Source: an uncultured Prevotella sp. (lineage in GTDB: Bacteria > Bacteroidota > Bacteroidia > Bacteroidales > Bacteroidaceae). Taken from it: 64,000 bases of DNA. Below are positions 1 through 8,090 of this stretch, piece after piece. The notes below the pieces were generated by a model. It searched no databases. It saw only the letters and a program-made list of their open reading frames with translations, and was not told the origin of the DNA. Made by a program: the position numbers and the translations under genes. The stretch is from positions 23,659-87,658 of the forward strand of contig ONAE01000010.1 in assembly GCA_900315695.1 (NCBI GenBank), written 5' to 3'. Position 1 is the first letter of the stretch. Every line of letters begins with the position of its first letter.

Positions 1-1
1 A

Positions 2-1132
2 ATTATCTACTGTCTGAGCAGGAAAACAACAGAGAAGGTGGCTGAGGACTTGAGGAAGAAGGGCATCAACGCTGCTGCCTATCATGCCGGCATGACTCCA
101 TTGGAACGCAATCAAACACAAGAGCTGTTTAAGAACGACCAACTGTTGGTTGTATGTGCCACGATAGCCTTTGGCATGGGCATAGACAAGAGTAATGTGA
201 GATGGGTAATTCATTACAATATGCCCAAAAGCATCGAGAGTTTCTATCAGGAGATAGGTCGTGCAGGCAGAGACGGAGCGTCTGCAGATACCGTGCTTTT
301 CTATTCTCTGGCGGATATCATCCAACTAACGGAGTTTGCTAAACAGAGCGGACAACAAGATGTCAATATGGAGAAGCTGAGAAGAATACAAGAATATGCA
401 GAATCCAACGTATGCAGAAGAAGAATTCTTCTTAACTATTTTAGTGAACAAACTGACCACGACTGCGGTAACTGCGATGTCTGTGAGAATCCTCCCAAAA
501 GGTTTGACGGTTCACGCTATGTACAAATGGCACTGAGTGCCACCAAGAGAGCCAATGAGGAGATTAGAATCTCAACTATTATAGAAATTCTGAAAGGTAT
601 CCATTCCCCTACCGTCGGCAAACGAGGCTATGACCGGCTGAAAACTTTTGCCGTGGGAAAAGAGCTTACAACCACCGACTGGCAGGACTATCTGTTACAG
701 ATGCTACAGTTGGGTTACATCGAGATTGCCTATAATGACGGCAACAAGGTTAAGGTGACAAGCATTGGCGAGGATGTGCTTTACGGTCGTAAGACCGCCC
801 AGCTTTACTATGTGAATCACAGTAATCAAGAGAAGCCTCAAAAGAAGACAAAGCTCAGACTAGAGATCCCAACCATCACCATTCCTGGCCTGCCACTTAC
901 CACAGGCATCGAAGATCCTAAACTGTTTGAGGCTCTTCGCAGACTACGTATGACCTGTGCAGAAGCAGAAGGCTTTCCACCATACATTGTCTTCAGCGAC
1001 AAGGTGTTGCATGCCCTTGCAACCATCAAACCGACTACTCTGGAACAGTTTGGCACCATCTCTGGTATAGGTGAGCATAAAAGGCAGAAATATGGCGAAC
1101 GGTTTGTGGAACTCATTAGAAGATTCGTTTAA
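2..1132 (+). CDS. recQ: ATP-dependent DNA helicase RecQ (partial, 5' end outside window)
   Basis: The frame is open from the first bases, so this is the C-terminal ~376 residues of a longer gene. It begins in the second helicase lobe (IIYCLSRKTTEKVAEDL, then FGMGIDKSNVRWVIHYNMPKS and the QEIGRAGRDG motif VI). A zinc-binding module follows near base 410 (CRRRILLNYF...DCGNCDVC, four Cys), then an RQC winged helix and an HRDC domain ending at the stop. RecQ unwinds recombination and replication-fork intermediates 3' to 5'. The domain order is that of a full-length bacterial RecQ. A short internal GTG at 38 is not the real start because homology continues upstream of it. Confidence 0.95.
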   Translation: MIYCLSRKTTEKVAEDLRKKGINAAAYHAGMTPLERNQTQELFKNDQLLVVCATIAFGMGIDKSNVRWVIHYNMPKSIESFYQEIGRAGRDGASADTVLFYSLADIIQLTEFAKQSGQQDVNMEKLRRIQEYAESNVCRRRILLNYFSEQTDHDCGNCDVCENPPKRFDGSRYVQMALSATKRANEEIRISTIIEILKGIHSPTVGKRGYDRLKTFAVGKELTTTDWQDYLLQMLQLGYIEIAYNDGNKVKVTSIGEDVLYGRKTAQLYYVNHSNQEKPQKKTKLRLEIPTITIPGLPLTTGIEDPKLFEALRRLRMTCAEAEGFPPYIVFSDKVLHALATIKPTTLEQFGTISGIGEHKRQKYGERFVELIRRFV

Positions 1133-1212
1133 AAAAGCAAAAAAACGCCCAAATAAATGTCACTTTTTCATAAAATATAGCACAGAATGCCTTTTTTGTG
1201 CGAAATTTTTAG

Positions 1213-1220
1213 TAATTTTG
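1213..1220 (+). promoter_or_regulatory. Bacteroidetes -7 promoter box before the glycogen-synthase-like gene
   Basis: TAATTTTG matches the TAnnTTTG consensus, 18 bases before the ATG at 1239. This position also argues against the longer upstream open frame being coding. No well-spaced TTTG -33 element is evident. Confidence 0.6.
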
Positions 1221-1238
1221 CACGGTAAAATCATAGCT

Positions 1239-2054
1239 ATGGCAAAGAAAAAGATACTTTTCATCAACCAGGAGATCTCTCCGTACGTTCCCGACAACAA
1301 CTTGTCGCTTATGGGAAAAGACCTTCCGCAGGCAATGCAGGAACATAATCATGAAATCCGTACGTTCATGCCTAAATGGGGTATGATCAATGAGCGTCGC
1401 GGACAACTTCATGAGGTGATCCGCCTGTCAGGTATGAATCTGATCATTAATGATACCGATCACCCACTGATCATCAAGGTGGCCTCTATTCCATCTGCAA
1501 GGGTTCAGGTGTATTTCATCGATAATGATGATTATTTCGGCAAGCGACTGATGGAAAAGGACGAGCAGGGAGAAGACTATACGGACAATGGTGAGCGTGC
1601 AATCTTCTTTGCTCGTGGTGTTCTGGAAACGGTGAAGAAACTCCGTTGGGTGCCAGACATTATTCACTGTCAGGGTTGGATGAGTGCTGTAATCCCTTTC
1701 TATGTTAAGACCGCTTATCATGATGAACCATCATTTGCAGAGACTAAGGTGGTGACCTCACTCTTCACTCAAAAACTCGAAAAGAATCTAGGTAGCGACT
1801 TCAAGCAGTGCTTGGAGTTCCGTGATGCCCGTGCCGAACTTTTAAAGGACTATCAGGATAACTTTGATTTTAACGAACTCTCCAAGCTAGCCATTGCATA
1901 TAGCGACGGTGTGGTTGTGGCAGACAAGGAAATAAATAAAGACCTCATAAGCTTTGCCACAGGAAAGAAAATCCCTGTGCTTGACTATCAGGAGGACTTT
2001 GCCGATGCCTATGAGGCATTCTATGAGCAGTTGTTCCCTGAGGAGGCCGAATAA
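1239..2054 (+). CDS. glycogen/starch synthase-like protein, N-terminal (GT5) domain only
   Basis: This 271-residue protein resembles only the N-terminal Rossmann half of GT5 glycogen synthase (KKILFINQEISPYVP, EIRTFMPKWG, WVPDIIHCQGWMSA). True GlgA is about 480 residues with two lobes. The nucleotide-sugar-binding KxGGL motif after the first strand is replaced by sequence around PDNNLSLMGKDLPQ, and the second lobe is missing. Catalysis is therefore doubtful; a regulatory or binding role is inference. The frame is open back to 1071, but the ATG at 1239 follows a TAnnTTTG box and starts the conserved strand. The DUF4270 lipoprotein gene follows 30 bp downstream and is probably co-transcribed. 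Confidence 0.8.
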   Translation: MAKKKILFINQEISPYVPDNNLSLMGKDLPQAMQEHNHEIRTFMPKWGMINERRGQLHEVIRLSGMNLIINDTDHPLIIKVASIPSARVQVYFIDNDDYFGKRLMEKDEQGEDYTDNGERAIFFARGVLETVKKLRWVPDIIHCQGWMSAVIPFYVKTAYHDEPSFAETKVVTSLFTQKLEKNLGSDFKQCLEFRDARAELLKDYQDNFDFNELSKLAIAYSDGVVVADKEINKDLISFATGKKIPVLDYQEDFADAYEAFYEQLFPEEAE

Positions 2055-2084
2055 AAAGAAATATAGACATCCACTGAAGAATAT

Positions 2085-3557
2085 ATGAGAATAAGATTGT
2101 TGACAGCGATTGCATTCACAGCAATGGCGATATTATCTTGTAGTGAAGATACAAACAATATCGGAACCTCACTTACACAAACTACAGATGAACTTAAGAT
2201 AAGTACGGGTATTTACCAGGCGACCTCGAATTCTATACTCGCAGATTCTGTTTATGCCCGTAACTTTGACTGTTATTTCGGAATGGTGAAAGATCCGGAG
2301 ACAGACACTTACGTCAGAAACGAGTTTATGACGCAGTTTAATGTGATCGAAGGTATGGCTATGCCCGATGAAGAGCAGATTATCAGTTTGATTGATGGAG
2401 AGGTCGTAGCAGACTCCTGCGAGATTTGGTTTTACTTTGATAAAGCCAATTGCTATGGTGACTCACTGACTCCGATGAAGATACGTCTGATGGAACTGGA
2501 AAGGCCGATGGATAGTGAGGCTATCTATTACAGCAACTATGATCCAGAGCATGAGGGGTATATCAGATCGGAAGGCATCAAGAAAGATTTGGTATTTACA
2601 TTGGCCAACCTCACCTATCCTGACAGTCTGCGTCGTACCTCCAATTACGGTGATATCGGTCGTGTTACCCTTAACGGCTCATATAAGGACAAGAATGGGA
2701 AAGAATACTCTAATTACGGGTCATATATCCTGAGGAACTACTATGATCACCAAGAGTATTTCAAGAACTCGTATTCGTTTGTACACAATCTCTGCCCAGG
2801 TTTCTATTTCAAGCACCTAGACGGGCTTGGTGTGATGGCGAAGATGGCTCGTATCGAGTTGAGGATATACTTCAGATACAAACCTTATTCAGATGAAAAT
2901 AAGACCCTTTATACAGTCCTGACGCTGGCGTCAACACCCGAGGTGTTGCAGACCGTGAAGGTAACAAACGAGAAGGCAGGACTTGAGAGACTTGTAAAAG
3001 ACGAAAATTGTACCTATCTAAAATCGCCTTCAGGAATCTTCACTGAGGTGACACTGCCTGTGGATGAGATTATGGAAGATCACAACGTTGACTATCTGCT
3101 CTCTGTTAACATGAGCTTCCAGCGTCTGAACAGCTTGGATCCGAACAACAAGTACAACTTTCCAGCCCCTTCCACTATTCTCTTGTTGCCGAAAGACAGT
3201 CTCACTTATTTCTTTGAACATGAGAAGAGTTACGACTACAAACGTTCGTATGTGGCTACACTCTCGAAGAACAACTACACCTTCACCAACCTGGGCGATT
3301 TGATTTCAAGCATGTATTACGACAAGGAGCTTGGTGAGATTTATGATCCGGAATGGAAAAAGAAGCATCCTGATTGGAACAAAGTGGTGCTAGTGCCCAT
3401 CGTCACACCCACATTTACCACATCAACTGTTAACAACACCTCAGTAACTTCGACCTCGACTCCTATCAGTCATCAGATAGGACTGACGAGTACTCAGTTG
3501 GTAGGTGGTAAAAATTCACCGATAGAGATCAAGGTAATCTACGCAGAGTTCTTCTAA
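2085..3557 (+). CDS. DUF4270-type lipoprotein
   Basis: A 490-residue exported protein. Its N-terminus is a lipoprotein signal (hydrophobic stretch ending LSCS, Cys at about residue 19). The rest is beta-rich and matches my recollection of DUF4270, a Bacteroidetes-only family of unknown function with an early NIGTSL segment and a C-terminal KVIYAEFF-like strand. It is probably anchored in the outer or inner membrane facing the periplasm. It follows the half glycogen synthase by 30 bp without a new promoter, a pairing that suggests an operon. No catalytic motif was recognised. Confidence 0.8.
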   Translation: MRIRLLTAIAFTAMAILSCSEDTNNIGTSLTQTTDELKISTGIYQATSNSILADSVYARNFDCYFGMVKDPETDTYVRNEFMTQFNVIEGMAMPDEEQIISLIDGEVVADSCEIWFYFDKANCYGDSLTPMKIRLMELERPMDSEAIYYSNYDPEHEGYIRSEGIKKDLVFTLANLTYPDSLRRTSNYGDIGRVTLNGSYKDKNGKEYSNYGSYILRNYYDHQEYFKNSYSFVHNLCPGFYFKHLDGLGVMAKMARIELRIYFRYKPYSDENKTLYTVLTLASTPEVLQTVKVTNEKAGLERLVKDENCTYLKSPSGIFTEVTLPVDEIMEDHNVDYLLSVNMSFQRLNSLDPNNKYNFPAPSTILLLPKDSLTYFFEHEKSYDYKRSYVATLSKNNYTFTNLGDLISSMYYDKELGEIYDPEWKKKHPDWNKVVLVPIVTPTFTTSTVNNTSVTSTSTPISHQIGLTSTQLVGGKNSPIEIKVIYAEFF

Positions 3558-3568
3558 AAAACACTGCT

Positions 3569-3697
3569 ATGGCTGACGGATATCTCGAAAAGCATCAGGA
3601 AACATATGAATCACGCAAGGAAGCGTGGCTCAGAAAAAAGAAGCACTTACCGAAATTAACTAAAAGAATAGAGCGCCCAGATGATGAGGCGCTCTAA
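3569..3697 (+). CDS. small conserved-looking protein, 42 aa
   Basis: ATG at 3569, 11 bases after the DUF4270 stop, opens a 42-codon frame beginning MADGYLEKHQETYESRKEAW and continuing with a very basic RKKKHLPKLTKR segment. I recall small Bacteroidales proteins with a similar MADxYLE start, usually annotated as hypothetical, but cannot confirm homology here. The last codons (ERPDDEAL) lie inside the terminator hairpin, so the stop codon sits between stem and T-run. It is charged with no membrane segment. Function unknown. Confidence 0.5.
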   Translation: MADGYLEKHQETYESRKEAWLRKKKHLPKLTKRIERPDDEAL

Positions 3698-3704
3698 TCT
3701 TTTT
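3670..3704. terminator. bidirectional rho-independent terminator
   Basis: Stem AGAGCGCC (3670-3677) pairs with GGCGCTCT (3688-3695) around a 10-base loop, followed on the + strand by AATCTTTTTT. It sits between the rightward DUF4270 operon and the leftward uvrD gene and probably serves both, though the T-run is better on the + strand. Confidence 0.85.
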
Positions 3705-6064
3705 TATCCGATGACCTTGAACTTAGCAAATTTCAACAATAGCTGTTTGGTGCCTGCATTCTTAAACTCAACGGTTGCCTTTGTGTTCTCACCAGAACCC
3801 TCTATGCGAGTGACGGTACCAATGCCGAAACGCTGATGTTCGATGCGTAACCCCTCGCGTAATTCACAGGGGTTCGGATCTGTCGCCATAGGTCGCGGAG
3901 CCACTGCCTGATACAGCCGTTTGAAGTTCGGCCCAAAAGGATCGACAGGTTTCTCAGGCTGACGAGGTGCAACCTGTCTTGGTTTTGGATCTGCTTTAAA
4001 CTGAGTAGCTACCGGACGTGGGTTCTGCATCCATTCAGGACCGTCACTGCGATAGTTTCGGCTTTGTCCGAAGGTTGGTTTCTCAAAGGAACCATCAGAT
4101 TGGACATCCAATAACTCTGGATCGATATCTCGGATGAAACGTGAAGGCGTATCGTACTCCATCCGTCCATAGCGCCAACGATTCTGTGCACATGTCAGGA
4201 TACAGTGCTTCTCGGCTCGGGTAATGGCAACATAAAGCAAACGGCGTTCTTCCTCAAGTTCACGAATGGAGTTGGTACACATGGGACTTGGGAATATATT
4301 CTCCTCAAGGCCCACCACAAACACTGTTGGGAATTCCAGTCCTTTCGCAGAGTGGATCGTCATCAGTGTCACCTTATCATTGGAATCGCCATCATCACTA
4401 TCAAGATCGGTGAGAAGAGCTACTTCCTGCAAGAAATCTGGTAAGTAAACCTGATCAGCCATATCTTCTTCTCGCCGAGACTCCACAAAATCCTGCATAC
4501 CACTCAGGAACTCCTCAAGATTCTCCTGTCTGGAGATATCCTCTGGATTACGACCTGAATAGATATCCCTGCTAATGCCGGAGTTCATGATGATATCGTG
4601 ACCTAAGGCATAGGCATCTTCTGTATTTATTCTTGTAATCCAACTCTCAATCAGTTCTCGGAAGTTCTGTAGCTTAGTCATGGTACCCTTGCTGACATCC
4701 ATCGGGAACAAGACTGGTTCTTTAATTACCTGCCAGAGACTAACGCCATAGGTCTGGGCTGTCTGGACGATTTTTCCCACGGTGGTATCACCGATACCTC
4801 TGGATGGGTAGTTCACGATACGCTTAAAGGCCTCCTCATCGTCAGGATTGGCAATGAGACGGAAATAGGCTATTACATCCTTGATCTCCTTACGCTGATA
4901 AAAACTCAGTCCGCCATAGATACGATATGGGATATTCTCCTTGCGCATCTGTTCCTCAAAAGAACGACTCTGGGAGTTGGTTCGATAAAGAATAGCGAAA
5001 TCACTCCAAGAACAATGATCCTGATGACGGATACGTTTGATATTCTGTGTTACGATCATCGATTCCTCTTTATCAGAATAGGCTGGTTTCAACTGCAAAC
5101 GCTCACCATGTTCGTTTCTTGAGAACACATTCTTAGGGATCTGCCTCTCATTTCTTCGAATCAAAGAATTGGCAGCCTGGACAATCAACTGTGTGGAACG
5201 ATAATTCTGTTCCAGTTTGAAGAGCTTGGCATTCTGATATTGCGACTGGAAATTAAGGATGTTGTCAATATTAGCCCCACGGAAGGAATAGATACTCTGA
5301 GCATCATCACCTACTACACACACTTTCTGGCGTTCTTTCGTAAGTTGATAGACAATGGACTGTTGTGCATAGTTCGTATCCTGATATTCATCTACCAGTA
5401 CGAACTGGAATTTCTCAACATATTTCTGACGGACATCTTCGTGGTTCTGAAACAACAGCCAAGTCTGTACCAGCAGATCGTCGAAGTCCATCGCATTAGC
5501 CTGACGGCATCTCTCCGCGTACCTTATATATATATTAGCCACCTGAGGACGTTTTTGCTGATTATCGTCTTTCGCCCAAGCACTCTGTGCATACTGCTGG
5601 GGTAGCAAGAGATGGTTCTTGGCCATAGAAATGCGATCTGCCACAGATGAAGGCTTATATACCTTATCATCGAGTGACAGTTCCTTGATAATAGCTTTCA
5701 CCAACGAACGGGCATCCGTCTGATCATAGATGGTGAAGTTTGAAGAATATCCAATCTTTTCGGCCTCTGCCCGCAGAATACGGGCAAAGACGCTATGGAA
5801 TGTACCCATCTGGAGATAGCGAGCGTGCTCATCACCCACTAATCTGCCAATACGTTCCTTCATCTCGCGTGCAGCCTTGTTGGTAAATGTCAGGGCCAGT
5901 ATCTGCCACGGTTTCATACCCTGTTCCAACAGCCAGGCAATCTTATAAGTTAAAACACGCGTTTTTCCTGAGCCTGCACCAGCAATGACAAGGCTGGCCC
6001 CATCACAGTAGAGCACCGCATCACGCTGACTATCATTCAGTTGCTGAAGTATTTCGTCGTTCAT
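3704..6064 (-). CDS. uvrD: UvrD/PcrA-type superfamily 1 DNA helicase
   Basis: 786 residues, a normal length for UvrD/PcrA. Visible motifs in order: Q-motif region LNDSQRDAV, Walker A AGAGSGKT near residue 30, LTFTNKAAREMKER, Walker B/motif II VLVDEYQDT, motif III DDAQSIYSFRGA, LEQNYRST, motif V TLMTIHSAKGLEFP and motif VI LLYVAITRAEK. The C-terminus (LRIEHQRFGIGTVTRIEG) is the small Tudor-like domain of PcrA that contacts RNA polymerase. It is a 3'-5' helicase acting in nucleotide-excision and mismatch repair and in clearing RecA or polymerase from DNA. The start follows a leftward TAnnTTTG box by 28 bases. Confidence 0.95.
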   Translation of the reverse strand: MNDEILQQLNDSQRDAVLYCDGASLVIAGAGSGKTRVLTYKIAWLLEQGMKPWQILALTFTNKAAREMKERIGRLVGDEHARYLQMGTFHSVFARILRAEAEKIGYSSNFTIYDQTDARSLVKAIIKELSLDDKVYKPSSVADRISMAKNHLLLPQQYAQSAWAKDDNQQKRPQVANIYIRYAERCRQANAMDFDDLLVQTWLLFQNHEDVRQKYVEKFQFVLVDEYQDTNYAQQSIVYQLTKERQKVCVVGDDAQSIYSFRGANIDNILNFQSQYQNAKLFKLEQNYRSTQLIVQAANSLIRRNERQIPKNVFSRNEHGERLQLKPAYSDKEESMIVTQNIKRIRHQDHCSWSDFAILYRTNSQSRSFEEQMRKENIPYRIYGGLSFYQRKEIKDVIAYFRLIANPDDEEAFKRIVNYPSRGIGDTTVGKIVQTAQTYGVSLWQVIKEPVLFPMDVSKGTMTKLQNFRELIESWITRINTEDAYALGHDIIMNSGISRDIYSGRNPEDISRQENLEEFLSGMQDFVESRREEDMADQVYLPDFLQEVALLTDLDSDDGDSNDKVTLMTIHSAKGLEFPTVFVVGLEENIFPSPMCTNSIRELEEERRLLYVAITRAEKHCILTCAQNRWRYGRMEYDTPSRFIRDIDPELLDVQSDGSFEKPTFGQSRNYRSDGPEWMQNPRPVATQFKADPKPRQVAPRQPEKPVDPFGPNFKRLYQAVAPRPMATDPNPCELREGLRIEHQRFGIGTVTRIEGSGENTKATVEFKNAGTKQLLLKFAKFKVIG

Positions 6065-6092
6065 TGTTTGTTGTATCGGATTAAACCAAGTG

Positions 6093-6100
6093 CAAAGTTA
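6093..6100 (-). promoter_or_regulatory. -7 promoter box of uvrD
   Basis: TAACTTTG on the minus strand, 28 bases before the uvrD ATG. It is divergent from the box at 6133-6140 for the EFR1 gene. Confidence 0.6.
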
Positions 6101-6132
6101 CGAAAAAAAACAGGAATACCAAATATTTTTCG

Positions 6133-6140
6133 TACCTTTG
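6133..6140 (+). promoter_or_regulatory. -7 promoter box of the EFR1 ferredoxin gene
   Basis: TACCTTTG followed by CA, 24 bases before the ATG at 6165. It rules out the longer in-frame start at 6090, which lies upstream of the box. Confidence 0.65.
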
Positions 6141-6164
6141 CATTCTCAAGCAAGATATTTAGAT

Positions 6165-6950
6165 ATGATACTTTATTTCTCCGGAACAGGTAACACGCGT
6201 TGGGTGGCCCGACAAATTGCGGAAGCCATTGATGAAGAATTGCTATTTATACCAGACCTTATCAGGGATGGAAGATACCAACTTGTACTGAAAGCAAACG
6301 AACGTTTGGGCTTTTGCTTCCCTACTCACGGTTGGCAGCCTCCTAGAATTGTCAGGGAATTCATCAGGAAGATGACAATCACAGGTATTGAAGAATCCTG
6401 CTTCTGCTGGGCACTGACAACCTGCGGCGACAATATCGGAGAGACCATGACGATTCTCAATAAGGAACTTGGTGAGAAGGGTCTGAAAGCAGAAACACTC
6501 TTTTCGGTCATCATGCCAGAATCGTATGTATGTCTGCCATTTATGTACACTGACTCAGAAGAGAAGGAACAAAGCAAGATAGCACAGGCCAAACGACAAA
6601 TCGTACAGATTATCGACACCATCAAGGAATGCCGTCGAGGTGTTGTAGAACTGGAGAAAGGTTCCACTCCCCGACTCTACTCTTATGTAATTGGTGCTTA
6701 TTTCAATAAGAAGATGGTAACAGACCGTAAATTCACTGTAGATGCAGATGTATGTATCAAATGTGGCAAATGTGTTAAGGTCTGCCCTGTGGATAATATA
6801 GAAGGTACACCCCCCGTATGGATCCATATCGGAAAGTGTACCTCATGCCTGGCCTGCTATCATTACTGTCCTGTGCACGCCATCAATTTTGGAAAGATAA
6901 CGCGCAAGCGCGATCAATATTATTTTAATAGACGCGAGGACCGAAAATAG
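6165..6950 (+). CDS. EFR1-family flavodoxin/ferrodoxin (flavodoxin fold plus two 4Fe-4S clusters)
   Basis: 261 residues from the ATG that begins MILYFSGTGNTRWVARQI, the FMN phosphate-binding loop of a flavodoxin-like fold. The C-terminal third carries two 4Fe-4S motifs, CIKCGKCVKVCP and CTSCLACYHYCP. This architecture is the EFR1 family of anaerobes: an electron carrier joining a flavin and two iron-sulfur centres, probably cytoplasmic. Its partner is not evident. The 3' end overlaps the converging PLPBP gene by 26 bp. Confidence 0.88.
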   Translation: MILYFSGTGNTRWVARQIAEAIDEELLFIPDLIRDGRYQLVLKANERLGFCFPTHGWQPPRIVREFIRKMTITGIEESCFCWALTTCGDNIGETMTILNKELGEKGLKAETLFSVIMPESYVCLPFMYTDSEEKEQSKIAQAKRQIVQIIDTIKECRRGVVELEKGSTPRLYSYVIGAYFNKKMVTDRKFTVDADVCIKCGKCVKVCPVDNIEGTPPVWIHIGKCTSCLACYHYCPVHAINFGKITRKRDQYYFNRREDRK

Positions 6951-7599
6951 ATGTACCAATACGCACCATCGTTGAACGGGTCTCTACAGCAATGGGATAG
7001 TCGTCGCTCATGCCCCAGGAACGTTCGCAGAAGGCTTCATCGTTGGCAAAATATTTCGCTTTTACCTCGTCGAAGAAATCAGCGGCTGTCTGCATCTCAC
7101 GACGAATCTGATCCTGATCATCCACATTGGATGCCATCATCATCAGACCACAGATACGGACATGTGACATTTCCCGCCATTCGCCTGCTTCGAGCAGCTC
7201 ACGACATGCATCCAAAGAAAGACCGTATTTTGTAGCCTCCTCAGCAATATGAAGTTCTAACAGTATGTTAATAACTCGTCCGCACTTCTCAGACTGGCGA
7301 TTAATCTCTTTCATGAGCTTTAGAGAGTCAACAGCCTCAATCATAGACACATAAGGGGCGATATATTTAACTTTGTTCGTCTGTAAATGACCGATGAAAT
7401 GCCATTCGATATCTTTTGGCAACTGTTCGTGTTTCTGGCGCAGTTCCTGTTCGTGGCTTTCACCAAACACGCGCTGTCCCTCCTCATAAGCAGCCTCGAT
7501 ATATGCGTTTGGGTGATACTTACTAATTGCTACAAGGCGTACACCCTGTGGTAATGTATCGAGTATCTGATGCAAATGACCTTTTACGTCGTAATCCAT
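6925..7599 (-). CDS. YggS/PLPBP-family pyridoxal-phosphate homeostasis protein
   Basis: 224 residues, the usual length. Family motifs: RLVAISKYHP near residue 22 (the PLP-binding Lys in SKYHP), FGESHEQEL, EWHFIGHLQTNKVKYI, GLMMMASN, and the C-terminal RSWGMSDDYPIAVE...STMVRIGTSIFGPR phosphate-binding end. The SHEQE in the second motif replaces the more usual NYVQE. It is a non-enzymatic PLP carrier that buffers vitamin B6. It is the last gene of the leftward operon with the DUF4494 protein (2 bp gap) and the pseudokinase. Confidence 0.93.
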   Translation of the reverse strand: MDYDVKGHLHQILDTLPQGVRLVAISKYHPNAYIEAAYEEGQRVFGESHEQELRQKHEQLPKDIEWHFIGHLQTNKVKYIAPYVSMIEAVDSLKLMKEINRQSEKCGRVINILLELHIAEEATKYGLSLDACRELLEAGEWREMSHVRICGLMMMASNVDDQDQIRREMQTAADFFDEVKAKYFANDEAFCERSWGMSDDYPIAVETRSTMVRIGTSIFGPRVY

Positions 7600-7601
7600 C
7601 G

Positions 7602-8084
7602 TTATTGTTCGAATTCAGGTTTGTCGTCTTTTTTGTTTTCTTTCTGGTACTCGAAGACATCCATTAGAGTTGTCTCTGCTACAGAGGCAATCACGTAGTC
7701 AATCATTGTACCCCCCATCACCTCTTCGATATTCTTTACAGCCCCATTGAAAGAACCTGCCTGAGCCAGATAAGTCACCGTAGAACGTTTTTCCTTTTCC
7801 GTCTTCTCGTCGATAGTTATAAACTGAAGCTTAGCCTTATACCATTTATCAGCCATCTCATCGTCAGAGAAGAAAATCTCCTTATAGGCTGCCTTTTTGA
7901 TATCAGTCACGTCGAACTCACCACTGATATAGGAAGACATCTCCTCGATGATACGTTCCTCAGCCTCACTAAAGCTAAGGGCATCTACCACATACGATTC
8001 TGTAACTTTCTTCTGCAAGCCATCTTCCATCACTTTCTCGTAACGGATTTTGCATTCAAACCAATTTGCTGTTCTACTTCTCAT
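7602..8084 (-). CDS. DUF4494 domain protein
   Basis: 160 residues, beginning MRSRTANWFECKIRYEKVME and containing ESYVVDALSFSEAEERI and KAAYKEIFFSDDEMADKWYKAK. I recognise these as DUF4494, a Bacteroidetes family of unknown function. No signal peptide or membrane segment, so it is cytoplasmic. The sequence contains two similar beta-rich halves, each roughly W-[FY]-K-[AC]-K-[LI] followed by an E-A-rich helix. This hints at an internal duplication (by eye only). It lies between the pseudokinase (6 bp) and PLPBP (2 bp) genes, so all three are probably one transcript. Confidence 0.82.
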   Translation of the reverse strand: MRSRTANWFECKIRYEKVMEDGLQKKVTESYVVDALSFSEAEERIIEEMSSYISGEFDVTDIKKAAYKEIFFSDDEMADKWYKAKLQFITIDEKTEKEKRSTVTYLAQAGSFNGAVKNIEEVMGGTMIDYVIASVAETTLMDVFEYQKENKKDDKPEFEQ

Positions 8085-8090
8085 TATTCC

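Noticed and set aside
1071-1238. N-terminal extension of the glycogen-synthase-like protein
   Set aside because: The stretch overlaps recQ and the promoter box at 1213-1220. Homology begins at 1239.
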